Shown: one piece after another, positions 27,400 through 35,928 of the stretch
Layout of the letters: every line of letters begins with the position of its first letter
Numbering within the stretch: position 1 is the stretch's first letter
DNA from: SXTU01 sp964496695
Lineage (GTDB): Bacteria > Verrucomicrobiota > Verrucomicrobiia > Limisphaerales > SXTU01
DNA: 64,000 bases
Direction of reading: 5' to 3'
Assembly: GCA_964496695.1 (NCBI GenBank)
Contig: CAZCBE010000021.1
Span: 1-64,000, forward strand
The notes under the pieces: generated by a model
Databases searched by the model: none
Seen by the model: only the letters and a program-made list of their open reading frames with translations
Told to the model about the DNA's origin: nothing
Made by a program: the position numbers and the translations under genes

Positions 27400-28503
27400 G
27401 TGTCCGTTCAGCCTCCAGCCAGCTACCTCGATTCGCCGCTCACGGAGCTGGGCTGGAACGCCCGGCTGGAGGCCGCCTTCGCCCCGCACCGGGCCGCTGG
27501 TCTCGTGCCCGCGCGAGTCGCCACCGAGGACCGGCATTACTACAACGTCTTCACGGTGGACTCCGAGGTGATCGCGCAGATCACGGGCCGACTCATGCAC
27601 GACTCCTCGCCCACGGAACTGCCGAAGGCTGGCGACTGGGTGGCCATTGCCCTGCATGACGGCGATGAAAAGGCCGCCATCCATGCCGTGCTGCCGCGCG
27701 CGACGCAGATCTGCCGCAAGGAAGCGGGCCGGAACGCCACCGAACAGGTGCTGGGCGCGAACATTGACGTGGTCTTCGTGGTGCAGGGGCTGGATGACAA
27801 TTTCAACCTGCGCCGGCTCGAACGCTTTCTCGTCATGGTCAATGAAGGCGGTGCGCAGCCGGTGATCCTCCTCAACAAGACCGACCTGTGCCCGCACACC
27901 GCACAGCGCATCGCCGAGGTGCAGGCGACCGTGGGCGAAACCCCGGTGCTGGCCGTCTGCGCCGTCACGGGTGCGGGCGTGAAGGGCTTGTCGCGGTGGA
28001 TTCGCACCGGAGTGACCGTGGCCTTTATCGGCTCGTCAGGTGTGGGCAAGTCCACGCTCATCAACCGCCTCTTCGGCGAGGAGATTCAGGACACGCTGCC
28101 GGTGCGCGAGTCGGACGCGAAGGGCCGTCACACCACCTCCCGCCGCGAGCTGCTGGTATTGCCGCGCGGTGGTGTGGTAATGGACACCCCGGGGACGCGC
28201 GAGTTTCATCTCTGGCTCGCGGACACCGGCCTGCAGGACACTTTCCCGGAGATCGAACAGATCGCCCTCCGCTGCCACTTCACGGCCTGCGGCCACACGG
28301 TGGAGAAGCAATGTGCGGTGCTGGCCGCCGTCCAGAGGGGCGAACTGCCCGAGGATCGCTACAAGAACTTTCTCAAGCTGCGCGGCGACTTGAAAAAACT
28401 GAACACCGCCACGCGGCAGAACAATCTCGCCGCCAAGCGCCGCGACCGCGCCGCCCTGCGGGCCTACAACAGCTTCAAGCGTGACCGGCTCGGAGAAGAC
28501 TAG
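27400..28503 (+). CDS. rsgA: Ribosome small subunit-dependent GTPase A
   Basis: Circularly permuted GTPase that checks maturation of the 30S subunit. 367 residues: an OB-fold region (about 40-110), then G4 VILLNKTDLC, G1 FIGSSGVGKSTLINRL, G2 region KGRHTTSRRELL, G3 VMDTPGTREF, in the permuted order G4-G1-G2-G3, and a C-terminal zinc knuckle (CHFTACGHTVEKQC). It starts with GTG at 27400, five bases after yajQ. Convergent with the second sulfatase. Confidence 0.96.
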   Translation: MSVQPPASYLDSPLTELGWNARLEAAFAPHRAAGLVPARVATEDRHYYNVFTVDSEVIAQITGRLMHDSSPTELPKAGDWVAIALHDGDEKAAIHAVLPRATQICRKEAGRNATEQVLGANIDVVFVVQGLDDNFNLRRLERFLVMVNEGGAQPVILLNKTDLCPHTAQRIAEVQATVGETPVLAVCAVTGAGVKGLSRWIRTGVTVAFIGSSGVGKSTLINRLFGEEIQDTLPVRESDAKGRHTTSRRELLVLPRGGVVMDTPGTREFHLWLADTGLQDTFPEIEQIALRCHFTACGHTVEKQCAVLAAVQRGELPEDRYKNFLKLRGDLKKLNTATRQNNLAAKRRDRAALRAYNSFKRDRLGED

Positions 28504-28511
28504 GCGCCACG

Positions 28512-29960
28512 CTATTTCGACTGCCTGGCCTTGGCCTTCGTTGCTGGTTCCGGCGGTGCAGGGACGTGCAGGCTGGCCTCGTCGTAAAGCTGCTTGAGCC
28601 GGGCCACGACCTCCGGGTGCTGCGCCGCCACGTCCTTTTGCTCTCCCGGATCGTTCTGGAGATCGAAGAGCTGCATGGGCTGTGGCGCATCGCCGGTGCG
28701 TAGCCCCGGATGCTCGCTGGGCTGATACTGTTCGTAGGGCGCGAGGATGGTCACACCGTCGGGGCCGCGCGGGTCTGTCCAGCGCTCGCCGGGCTTGTGC
28801 AGCGTAGCCATCCCGTCGCGCGGGGCGCGGACATGCAGCTTCCAGCGCGCGTCGCGCACGGTCACCAGCAGCAGCCCTTGATGGCCGAAGATGGCTTGGT
28901 GCGGGCTCGCCGCCGCCGAGGTGAACAGCGGCATGATGTCCCGCCCGTCAATCACGCGGTCGGCCGGAGGCGCAATGCTCGCGGCCTTCAAGCTGGTGGC
29001 GAAGAGATCCATCATCACCGCCGGCGCGTGGCTCACCTGGCCGGCGGGAATCTTCCCCGGCCACCGCGCGAGGCACGGCACGCGATAGCCGCCTTCATAG
29101 GAACTGGCCTTCATCCCGCGCAGCCCGCCCGTGCTGCCCCCGAACCACGGTCCATTGTCGCTGCTGAACATCACCAGCGTGCGTTCATCGAGGCCGAGCG
29201 CCTTCACCTTCGCCAGCACCTCACCCACGCTGGCATCGAGATCGGCCAGCACATCGCCATAGAGTCCCGCGCCGCTCTGCTTGTAATGCTTCTCCGTGGT
29301 GGCGAGTGGCTTGTGCGGCATGACCTCGGCGAGGTAGAGGAAGAAGGGTTTCGCCTTGTTCCGCTCGATGAAGCTGAGCGCCCGCTCGGTGTAGCGTCGT
29401 GTCAGCGACGCCTGCACCAGAGGATATTCGATGGCCTTGTCACCCTCCATGAGCTGCACCGGCCGCATGTCATTGCTGTAAAGAATGCCGAGATACTCGT
29501 CGAAGCCCCGGCCCGTCGGCATTTGCTCGGGCAGTTTGTGGCCGAGATGCCATTTGCCCACCATCCCGGTCGCGTAGCCCGCCTGCTTGAAGAGTTGTGC
29601 CAGGGTGATCTCCGAAGCCGGCAGCGCGAGCGCATCGGCCAGCAGCCCGCCATCGGGTGCCGGATTCAGCATCATGCCGCAGCGAAACGGATACCGGCCC
29701 GTCATGAGTGAAGCGCGGGTGGGTGCGCAGAAGGGGGCCGGGCAGTTGAACTGCATCAGCCGCGCGCCCTCGGCCGCCATGCGGTCGAGGTTCGGCGTCT
29801 TGAACTTGGGATGGCCGTAGCAGCCGAGATCACCGTAACCGAGATCGTCCGCGAGAATGATGATGACGTTTGGTCGTGGTTCCGCCCCGTGGAGAACCAC
29901 GTTTAGCCCGGCCAGCAGCAGGGTGAGCCACCATGCCAGATTGCAGCGCGCGCGACTCAT
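28512..29960 (-). CDS. Secreted sulfatase (second)
   Basis: 482 residues with a signal peptide (MSRARCNLAWWLTLLLAGLN). Metal-site start NVIIILADDLGYGDLGCYG; formylglycine precursor Cys78 in FCAPTRASLMTGR; further blocks TGMVGKWHLGHKL, LVMFSSDNGPWFGG and VPCLARWPGKIPAG. It belongs with the arylsulfatase A-like secreted enzymes common in Verrucomicrobia. The start codon overlaps the stop of the upstream esterase gene (29957-29960), so the pair is translated together, which suggests a sulfated and acylated substrate (inference). Confidence 0.95.
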   Translation of the reverse strand: MSRARCNLAWWLTLLLAGLNVVLHGAEPRPNVIIILADDLGYGDLGCYGHPKFKTPNLDRMAAEGARLMQFNCPAPFCAPTRASLMTGRYPFRCGMMLNPAPDGGLLADALALPASEITLAQLFKQAGYATGMVGKWHLGHKLPEQMPTGRGFDEYLGILYSNDMRPVQLMEGDKAIEYPLVQASLTRRYTERALSFIERNKAKPFFLYLAEVMPHKPLATTEKHYKQSGAGLYGDVLADLDASVGEVLAKVKALGLDERTLVMFSSDNGPWFGGSTGGLRGMKASSYEGGYRVPCLARWPGKIPAGQVSHAPAVMMDLFATSLKAASIAPPADRVIDGRDIMPLFTSAAASPHQAIFGHQGLLLVTVRDARWKLHVRAPRDGMATLHKPGERWTDPRGPDGVTILAPYEQYQPSEHPGLRTGDAPQPMQLFDLQNDPGEQKDVAAQHPEVVARLKQLYDEASLHVPAPPEPATKAKARQSK

Positions 29961-30856
29961 TTCTTCCGGTCACGCCACATCCACCGCATTGCCTCGGGGA
30001 AAAGCTGCGTCCCGTGGTTGCCGCTGTGAACGCCCTCGCCGAAGACGAACTTGTGGTCATAGCCCTTCTCCTGCAACGCGGCGGCCATCGCCTTGTTTGC
30101 CTCCGGCCAGGAGCCGAACTGGTTCACGATGTCGTTGGAGCCGTCCTGCTGAAAGATGCGGATGGGCTTCTTCGCAGTGGTGCGCACCAGTTCGGGATAC
30201 TTGTTGCCGCCCCGGATGTTCGTGAAGCTCCCCACCGTGGTGAAGCACTTGCGAAATTCATTGGGCCGCTCCCAGCACACCGTCCACGCGCAGATGCCGC
30301 CGCTGCTGCTGCCCGCAATGCACCGGCCTTCCGGGTCCTTGGTCAGGTTATACTTCTTGCCCACCTCGGGCAGGATTTCCTCCAGCAGGAAACGCGCGTA
30401 GAGATCGCTCAACGTGTCATACTCCACGCTGCGGTTGGAAGGCAGCGTGGCCGGCTTGCCATCGGAGCGCTTCGGGGGGACTTCACCCGGCTTTCCCATC
30501 ACACCCGGCCGGATGAAGATGCCGATGGTCACCGGCATTTCCTTCTTGTGGATCAGGTTGTCAAAGACCGTCGGAGCCTTGTATTGCACGCCGTCCTGCG
30601 AGACGTAAACACAGGCGGGCGCCTTGCCGTCGTATTGCTTGGGCACGTAAACGGAATACTTCCGCAGCGTGCCGGGGAAGACCTTGCTGTCGTTCCACTC
30701 GTATTCCGTGACGACGCCCTTGGGCACCCCGGCCTGCTCCTCCGAGTCCGGCGTGAGCTTCTTGTATTGGTCGTCCGGCGACGGCGGCTTCTGGTCAGCC
30801 GCGAACAGCGGCGCGGCGAGGACGAGGCAGAGCAGGGGAGTGAGGATGGATTTCAT
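29957..30856 (-). CDS. Secreted enterochelin esterase-like hydrolase
   Basis: 299-residue alpha/beta hydrolase of the esterase D/Fes type. Signal peptide MKSILTPLLCLVLAAPLFAA. The nucleophile is Ser184 in RCIAGSSSGGICAW (GxSxG); a probable acid is in IRIFQQDGSNDI and the histidine is in GEGVHSGNHGTQLFPEAMRW. Esterases like this are often fused or linked to carbohydrate-degrading enzymes and remove feruloyl or acetyl groups. First gene of a two-gene unit with the sulfatase. Confidence 0.9.
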   Translation of the reverse strand: MKSILTPLLCLVLAAPLFAADQKPPSPDDQYKKLTPDSEEQAGVPKGVVTEYEWNDSKVFPGTLRKYSVYVPKQYDGKAPACVYVSQDGVQYKAPTVFDNLIHKKEMPVTIGIFIRPGVMGKPGEVPPKRSDGKPATLPSNRSVEYDTLSDLYARFLLEEILPEVGKKYNLTKDPEGRCIAGSSSGGICAWTVCWERPNEFRKCFTTVGSFTNIRGGNKYPELVRTTAKKPIRIFQQDGSNDIVNQFGSWPEANKAMAAALQEKGYDHKFVFGEGVHSGNHGTQLFPEAMRWMWRDRKK

Positions 30857-30873
30857 GGGAAGGGGTAAAAGCT

Positions 30874-30970
30874 GTGCCCGCGAAACACGCGAACAGACGC
30901 GAAAAGAAAACTAACAGTCCTGTCCGCCCTGCTGCTTTTTATTCGCGTGCATTTGCGTGATTCGCGGGCA
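30874..30970. repeat. Palindromic element upstream of the esterase gene
   Basis: The arm tgcccgcgaaacacgcgaac at 30874 pairs with the arm ending at 30970 (…gcgtgattcgcgggca), each about 34 bp. A single matching arm (tgcccgcgaatgacgcgaat) also lies at 61067-61096. It sits just upstream of the esterase start, so it is within or near the promoter. Confidence 0.75.
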
Positions 30971-31012
30971 ATTCATCTTCTGAATTTGGCGTCTGTCCCG
31001 CTACCGCAGGTC

Positions 31013-31987
31013 TTATTTCTTCTTCGCCGCCGCCGGCGGGTCCTTGGGCGGTGGGAGGAAGAAGAGGTTGCCGTTGGCCTTCGTCTTCCGGGCAAACACC
31101 TTGTCCGCACAGGTCACATACAGCACGTCCATGTTCGGCCCGCCGAAGCCGCAGCTCGTCATGAACTTGTCCGACGGCTTCGGCAGCACGCCGCTCATGC
31201 GCCCCGTCGGATCAAACACCTGCACGCCCACCGCGCTCGCCACGTAGTAGCGGCCCTGCCGGTCGCTCGTCATGCCGTCACCGGAACTGCGCGTCTTGTA
31301 AACCGGCGAGCGCCCGTCGGGACTCTTCGCGTTCACATCCACCTCGGTGCGCAACGTCATGTAAGGTTCCTTGTGCGTCAGGCTGCCATCCGGCTCGATG
31401 CGCATCGCCCACACATGCACGCCCGCCGAGTCCGACACCGCCAGCGTCCCCTGGTCCGACGAGAGCGTGATGCCGTTCGGCGCGCTGATGCCGGTGTCCA
31501 CCGCGCGCTTCTCCTTCGTCTGCGGGTTCACGAACGTGATCTGCTTCTTGCCCGTCTCGGTGAAGTAAACGTGCCCCTTGTGCGTGACCACCAGATCGTT
31601 CGGTTGCACGTCCTCGGCAATGACCGTTTTCGTGCCCTCCGGCAGCATGAACGCCACGAGCTGCTTGTCCTTGCCCACGCAGCCATACAGCCGCCCGTCT
31701 GGCCCCCACTTCAACCCGCTGCACGACGTGCCTTCGAGGACCTTCGACTTCGTCCCATCCGGCGCGACTTTCCAAACCGCCGGCGGCGTGCTGCGCATGT
31801 CGCTGAAGTAGAAATTGCCCTTGTCATCCGCGCACGGCGCATCGGTGAAGCCATGTCCCTCGGAGACCAGCTTCCAGCCCTCGCCCTCGATGAGCAGCAT
31901 CGAGAGCGGCATGTCCTGCGAGTGAGCCTTGAGCGTGAGCAGCGCGAAGCCGAGCAACGTGAGCGTCCAGTGGTCGAGTTTTTTCAT
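31013..31987 (-). CDS. Secreted SMP-30/gluconolactonase-like beta-propeller
   Basis: 324 residues with a signal peptide (MKKLDHWTLTLLGFALLTL…). The SMP-30/gluconolactonase family is suggested by FTDAPCADDKGNFYFSDMR, SKVLEGTSCSGLKWGPDGRLYGC, NDLVVTHKGHVYFTETG, ISAPNGITLSSDQGTLAVSD and GDGMTSDRQGRYYVASAVGVQVFDPTG. These give the repeated blades and the metal-site residues Asn and Asp. It ends in a basic tail (KDPPAAAKKK). Members hydrolyse sugar lactones. The start at 31987 is chosen for the signal peptide. Confidence 0.88.
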   Translation of the reverse strand: MKKLDHWTLTLLGFALLTLKAHSQDMPLSMLLIEGEGWKLVSEGHGFTDAPCADDKGNFYFSDMRSTPPAVWKVAPDGTKSKVLEGTSCSGLKWGPDGRLYGCVGKDKQLVAFMLPEGTKTVIAEDVQPNDLVVTHKGHVYFTETGKKQITFVNPQTKEKRAVDTGISAPNGITLSSDQGTLAVSDSAGVHVWAMRIEPDGSLTHKEPYMTLRTEVDVNAKSPDGRSPVYKTRSSGDGMTSDRQGRYYVASAVGVQVFDPTGRMSGVLPKPSDKFMTSCGFGGPNMDVLYVTCADKVFARKTKANGNLFFLPPPKDPPAAAKKK

Positions 31988-32317
31988 GCGTTCTGCGGAG
32001 GTGTTTGACGGTCCTTGCCCGGCCCGGCAAGCGGAAAACACCGTGGTGCATTGTCCCCGCCAGCGCAACCGCCGCCAGCCAGCCTCCCGGAATGCCTGTC
32101 ATGCATGCGATTGCCATTCGGTTACCCTTCCATCCCCGTCATAATTCTGTGCTCCATGATTTTGTGAATCTCTCCGCCACCGCACCGGCTTCCCCCCTGG
32201 CCTTTCCATCGGTCGTCTCCGTGAATCTGCGGGCCCACTTTGCTTTTCCTCTCGGTCCGATCTGTGGCGTGGCTATGCGTTCAGGCAACGGCTCGTTCCC
32301 GGGGTGAATCCTTCGCG
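31988..32317. other. 330-bp intergenic region with degenerate repeat remnant
   Basis: No gene supported. 32139-32169 (tcataattctgtgctccatg…) together with gaatctgcggg at 32223-32233 matches a similar pair at 34092-34120 and 34153-34163, so both regions carry the remains of one repeat family. Confidence 0.5.
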
Positions 32318-33151
32318 TCAATCCGCGCGCTTCGAGGACGCTTTCTGGGCTTGGACCTGTCGTGCCGAATAGTCGTAGCTGGCCTCAGGATTGCCCGCGA
32401 GCGCGTTGAACTCCCTCTGCATGGCCGCCACCACTGCCGGTGACACCAGCCCGCGCTCCAGCAACTGCTCGGCCCCGCTCAGCCACAGCGTCCGCCAGTA
32501 GCCGATGAACTCCGTGCGCTGCACCAGATCAGTCATGCGGCCGTCCATCCGCACGGGCAACGTGCGGAACTGGATGTCGCCGAAGCCCGCCTCAGTGGCC
32601 AGCACGCCCAGGTCCGCCCCCACGTCCGGCACGCCGCCCAATTCCCGCTGCAGCGCGTTGAAGGCGTTCCAATACTCGGCCATGGCAGGACAGGGCGGCT
32701 CCACGCGCAAACCGGCGTTGAAAACTTCCGTGACGAACAGCACGCCCCCCGGCCGCAACACCCGCCGTGCCTCGCGCAACGCCCGCACCGGGTCGCTGAG
32801 ATGCTCCAGCACCCAGATCAGGCACACCCCGTCGAAACTCTCCTCTGGAAACGGCAGCTCGTAGGCGCTGCCCTGATGCAGTTCCATCGCGCCCGCCGCG
32901 AGTTCCCCCTGCAATAATTCACGGGCCTTCTCCAGTTGTGCCGCCGAAAAATCCAGCCCAATCAAGTGCGCAACGGGAAACCGGCGGTGCAGGATCTGCA
33001 GTTCCGCCCCCACACCACAACCGACCTCCAGCACTTTCGCGCAGCCGGAGAAGTCAATCGTCGGAAAGATGTAAGGCTCCAGAAACCTCGCCTGTGCCAC
33101 CAGCCGGGCCTGTTCCTCAGGGGAGAACGTGTGGATGTAGCCGGAGGACAT
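32318..33151 (-). CDS. Class I SAM-dependent methyltransferase (UbiE/MenG-like)
   Basis: 277 residues. Full motif set: motif I AKVLEVGCGVGAELQIL, acidic motif II LIGLDFSAAQLEKARELL, LHQGSAYELPFPEESFDGVCLIWVLEHLSDPVRALREARRVLRPGGVLFVTEVF. The pattern matches the Methyltransf_11 group, which acts on small molecules, lipids or quinones. The C-terminal 100 residues probably set substrate choice and have no obvious signature. Divided from purN by 48 bp on the same strand. Confidence 0.88.
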   Translation of the reverse strand: MSSGYIHTFSPEEQARLVAQARFLEPYIFPTIDFSGCAKVLEVGCGVGAELQILHRRFPVAHLIGLDFSAAQLEKARELLQGELAAGAMELHQGSAYELPFPEESFDGVCLIWVLEHLSDPVRALREARRVLRPGGVLFVTEVFNAGLRVEPPCPAMAEYWNAFNALQRELGGVPDVGADLGVLATEAGFGDIQFRTLPVRMDGRMTDLVQRTEFIGYWRTLWLSGAEQLLERGLVSPAVVAAMQREFNALAGNPEASYDYSARQVQAQKASSKRAD

Positions 33152-33199
33152 GCTCCCGAAGTTGAGCGTTGAGAGATTGCGGAGCGGCTGTGCTCTGGT

Positions 33200-33832
33200 T
33201 CACGCCGCCGCCTGCGTCACCGTTTTCCGCCCTTCCACTCGCACCAACCCCCGCGCGAGGGCCGAGATGGCCATCGGATAGAGCTGCCGCTCGGCGATCT
33301 GGATGCGGCCGTGCAGCACGTCCGCGTCGTCCCGGCTCAGAACCGGCACAGTCTGCTGCGCGATGATCGGGCCGGTGTCCACGCCCTGGTCCACGAAATG
33401 CACGGTGCAGCCGGTGTATTTCACCCCGTAGTCCAGCGCCTGCTTCCAGGCTTCGAGACCGGTGAACGCGGGCAGCAGAGAAGGGTGGATGTTGACCACG
33501 CGCTGCGGAAAGGCGCGGAGGAACTCCCCCTTGAGAATGCGCATGAACCCGGCCAGCACCACCAGTTCCACGCCCGCCTCCTTCAGCGCCGCGATGTAGG
33601 CCGCTTCCGCCGCCTCATCCAGCTTGGTGCGGAACTTGCCCGGGGCGATGAAACGCGCCGGCAGCCCGCGATCTCGTGCCCGCGTGAGAATCCCTGCGTC
33701 CGCAACATCGCTCAGCACGATGGCGATCTCCGCCGGCACACTCCCCGAACTGATGGCGTCGGCAATCGCAACCATGTTCGAGCCCTTGCCCGAACCCAGA
33801 ACCCCCAGGCGTAATTTCTTTTCGTCACTCAC
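33200..33832 (-). CDS. purN: Phosphoribosylglycinamide formyltransferase
   Basis: Third step of purine synthesis: formyl transfer from 10-formyl-THF to GAR. 210 residues. N-terminal phosphate loop LRLGVLGSGKGSNMVAIADAI, active-site block LVVLAGFMRILKGEFLRAFPQRVVNIHPSLLPAFTG with the catalytic Asn-His, and the downstream Asp in VHFVDQGVDTGPIIAQQ. The GTG at 33832 is chosen because family similarity begins right after it; the frame stays open to 34066 through repeat-rich sequence. Confidence 0.95.
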   Translation of the reverse strand: MSDEKKLRLGVLGSGKGSNMVAIADAISSGSVPAEIAIVLSDVADAGILTRARDRGLPARFIAPGKFRTKLDEAAEAAYIAALKEAGVELVVLAGFMRILKGEFLRAFPQRVVNIHPSLLPAFTGLEAWKQALDYGVKYTGCTVHFVDQGVDTGPIIAQQTVPVLSRDDADVLHGRIQIAERQLYPMAISALARGLVRVEGRKTVTQAAA

Positions 33833-34581
33833 AGGGCGAGTCCTAACACATCGCGAAGTCGAGACAAGCGGAAAGGCGGTCGAAGGCCGGCGCTCAGTGG
33901 CGCCTGCATCTCGCAGGCCGTATCGCCAGATCCTCGCCGGCTCGGCTTCAGAGCCAGTGTCAAGCTGGTAGGGCGCGGTGTCCTCACCGCGCCGCCGAGG
34001 CCCTGTGACATACGGCTGCTCTCCCGCCCCATGAACCCGTGCCGGCGGCTTGCCGCCGCCGACCATGGGCTACAGCAGCACGATTCCTCCCTCATGATTC
34101 TGTGCGCTATGATTCTGTAACCTTCCCGTCTCTTCTCATCTGTGGTCGCCTTGAATCTGCGGGATGTTCTCTGCTTGCCTCGCCCATCCCGGCCTCTCTT
34201 TTTCTGACCCATCTTTCTGACCCGTTCATGAGGAGGGAGAACGGCCCCGAAGTTCGGCAGATCCCACTTTTCCAAACTATTCCCACAGTTGGCATCACAT
34301 TCCGGGGGCTTCTGGGCTGTCGCATCGCAATGAAGAACGGACTGGCGAATGGGGACTGACGAATAAATACCGGGGGCGTGGAACCGTCCCCGCCTCAGTT
34401 CCATTCGTCAGTCAAAGTTGTCCCTGGTGGGTTATTTCTTGCCACCACCAACCGAATGACCGTCCGCTTCTTCCGAAAGGATTTCCTCAAGCTTTTGATG
34501 CGTCAGCCTTGGGTGACCGCTTGAATTCCGCTGGCCTCTCCGCTGCCCGCGTGCTAACCAGTCTTTGTTGCTCATATTGCC
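33833..34581. other. 749-bp intergenic region with repeat remnants
   Basis: No gene supported. It holds a hairpin ggcgcggtgtcctcaccgcg at 33972-33993 in a longer repeat beginning ggtaggg (the same start as the second ispG element), the remnant at 34092-34163 related to 32139-32233, and about 200 bp of lower-GC sequence (34200-34400) in which I see nothing. It separates the divergent purN and prenyltransferase-repeat genes, so promoters for both should be here. Confidence 0.5.
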
Positions 34582-35763
34582 ATGAGACCGCCCCTTCTTT
34601 CCACCCTCGCCCTCGCCGCCCTCGTCGCCACCAGTGCCTTTGCCGCCGATGCCCCGAAGCGCACCCCCGTGCCCGTTCCCATCGGCCACGATGAATCGCT
34701 CCGCCACGAAGTGCAGCGCGCCATTGACCGCGGCACCGCGTGGCTGCTCGCGAACCAAAACTCCAACGGCTGGTGGACCACCCCGGACCATCCCGCCGTC
34801 ACCGCGCTCCCGCTGGTCGCCCTCAATGGCGAGCCCTCCGGCAAGTATCAGCAGAAACCCACCCCGGCCATCCAGCGCGGCTATGCCTTCCTGCTCGCCA
34901 GCGCCAAGCCCGACGGCGGCATTTACGCCACCAACATGGCCAACTACAACACCTCGATCTCCCTCGTCGCGCTGATGTCGGCCGGCCGGCCGGACTACGA
35001 CGCCGTCGCCCGGAAGGCCCGGGCATTCATCGTCGGCACCCAGGTGGACTTCGGCGAAAAGGGCCGGCTCGACACCCCGTTCGACGGCGGCGTGGGCTAC
35101 GGCAACAAGTATTCACACTCCGACCTCAACAACACCCTTTGCGCCCTCGAAGCCCTCCACCACAGCAAGCGCCTCATCGCCGACACCAAGTCCGCCGACA
35201 CCAAGGATCTGGACTGGCAGGCGGCCATCAATTTCATCCAGAACTGCCAGAACCTGCCCTCCCACAACCAGCAGGCGTGGGTGTCCGGTGAAGCGGCGAA
35301 CAAGGGCGGCTTCATCTACTACCCCGGCAACAGCATGGCCGGCGGCGTCACGAACTCCGCCACCGGCCGTGTCGCCCTCCGCTCCTACGGCAGCGCCAGC
35401 TACGCAGGCCTCCTGAGTTACGTCTATGCCGACCTCAAGCGAGACGACGTCCGCGTAACCGCCGTGCTGGACTGGTTGCGGGGCAACTACACCCTGACGG
35501 AAAACCCGGGCATGGGCCCCCAAGGCTACTACTACTACCTGAACCTCCTCACCAAGGGCCTCACCGCCGCCCAAGTCACGGAACTTGAGACCAAGGACGG
35601 CAAGAAGGTCAACTGGCGGCGCGAGGTCGCCCTGCAGTTGATGAACCTCCAGAAGCCCGACGGCTCGTGGGCGAATGACAACGCCCGCTGGTGGGAAAAG
35701 GAGACGCCGCTGACCACGAGCTACGCGTTGATCGCCTTGGAACTGGTTTGGCGCGGGCTCTGA
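34582..35763 (+). CDS. Secreted prenyltransferase/squalene-oxidase repeat protein
   Basis: 393 residues with a signal peptide (MRPPLLSTLALAALVATSAFAA). The body is an alpha-alpha barrel repeat domain of the prenyltransferase/terpene cyclase superfamily, with repeats such as GTAWLLANQNSNGWWTTPDHPAVTALPLVAL, GYAFLLASAKPDGGIYATNMANYNTSISLVALM and VALQLMNLQKPDGSWANDNARWWEKETPLTTSYALIALE. The DXDD motif of cyclases and the zinc ligands of prenyltransferases are not evident, so a binding or scaffold role is likely. Such secreted forms are frequent in Planctomycetes and Verrucomicrobia. Confidence 0.85.
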   Translation: MRPPLLSTLALAALVATSAFAADAPKRTPVPVPIGHDESLRHEVQRAIDRGTAWLLANQNSNGWWTTPDHPAVTALPLVALNGEPSGKYQQKPTPAIQRGYAFLLASAKPDGGIYATNMANYNTSISLVALMSAGRPDYDAVARKARAFIVGTQVDFGEKGRLDTPFDGGVGYGNKYSHSDLNNTLCALEALHHSKRLIADTKSADTKDLDWQAAINFIQNCQNLPSHNQQAWVSGEAANKGGFIYYPGNSMAGGVTNSATGRVALRSYGSASYAGLLSYVYADLKRDDVRVTAVLDWLRGNYTLTENPGMGPQGYYYYLNLLTKGLTAAQVTELETKDGKKVNWRREVALQLMNLQKPDGSWANDNARWWEKETPLTTSYALIALELVWRGL

Positions 35764-35817
35764 TCAGAACACGGCTCCGGCAATAATGTTGCCTGGTCCG
35801 CACGGTTTTAACCCTTT

Positions 35818-35833
35818 CGGCACGCGAGTTGCG
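35818..35833 (+). promoter_or_regulatory. Candidate sigma-54 promoter upstream of the amidoligase operon
   Basis: cGGCACGcgagTTGCg has the -24 GG and -12 GC at the correct spacing and matches the consensus TGGCACG-N4-TTGC except for the first T. It lies 96 bp upstream of the first gene of the operon. No rpoN or enhancer-binding protein is seen in this window. Confidence 0.45.
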
Positions 35834-35928
35834 TTGAGGAGTGACGTGCGGCTGAAACTGGTTTATGAACACGCGGGTTCATTAACTGCGTTGGATTTTG
35901 GCCGACGTGGGCAAAACGATACATCGCC

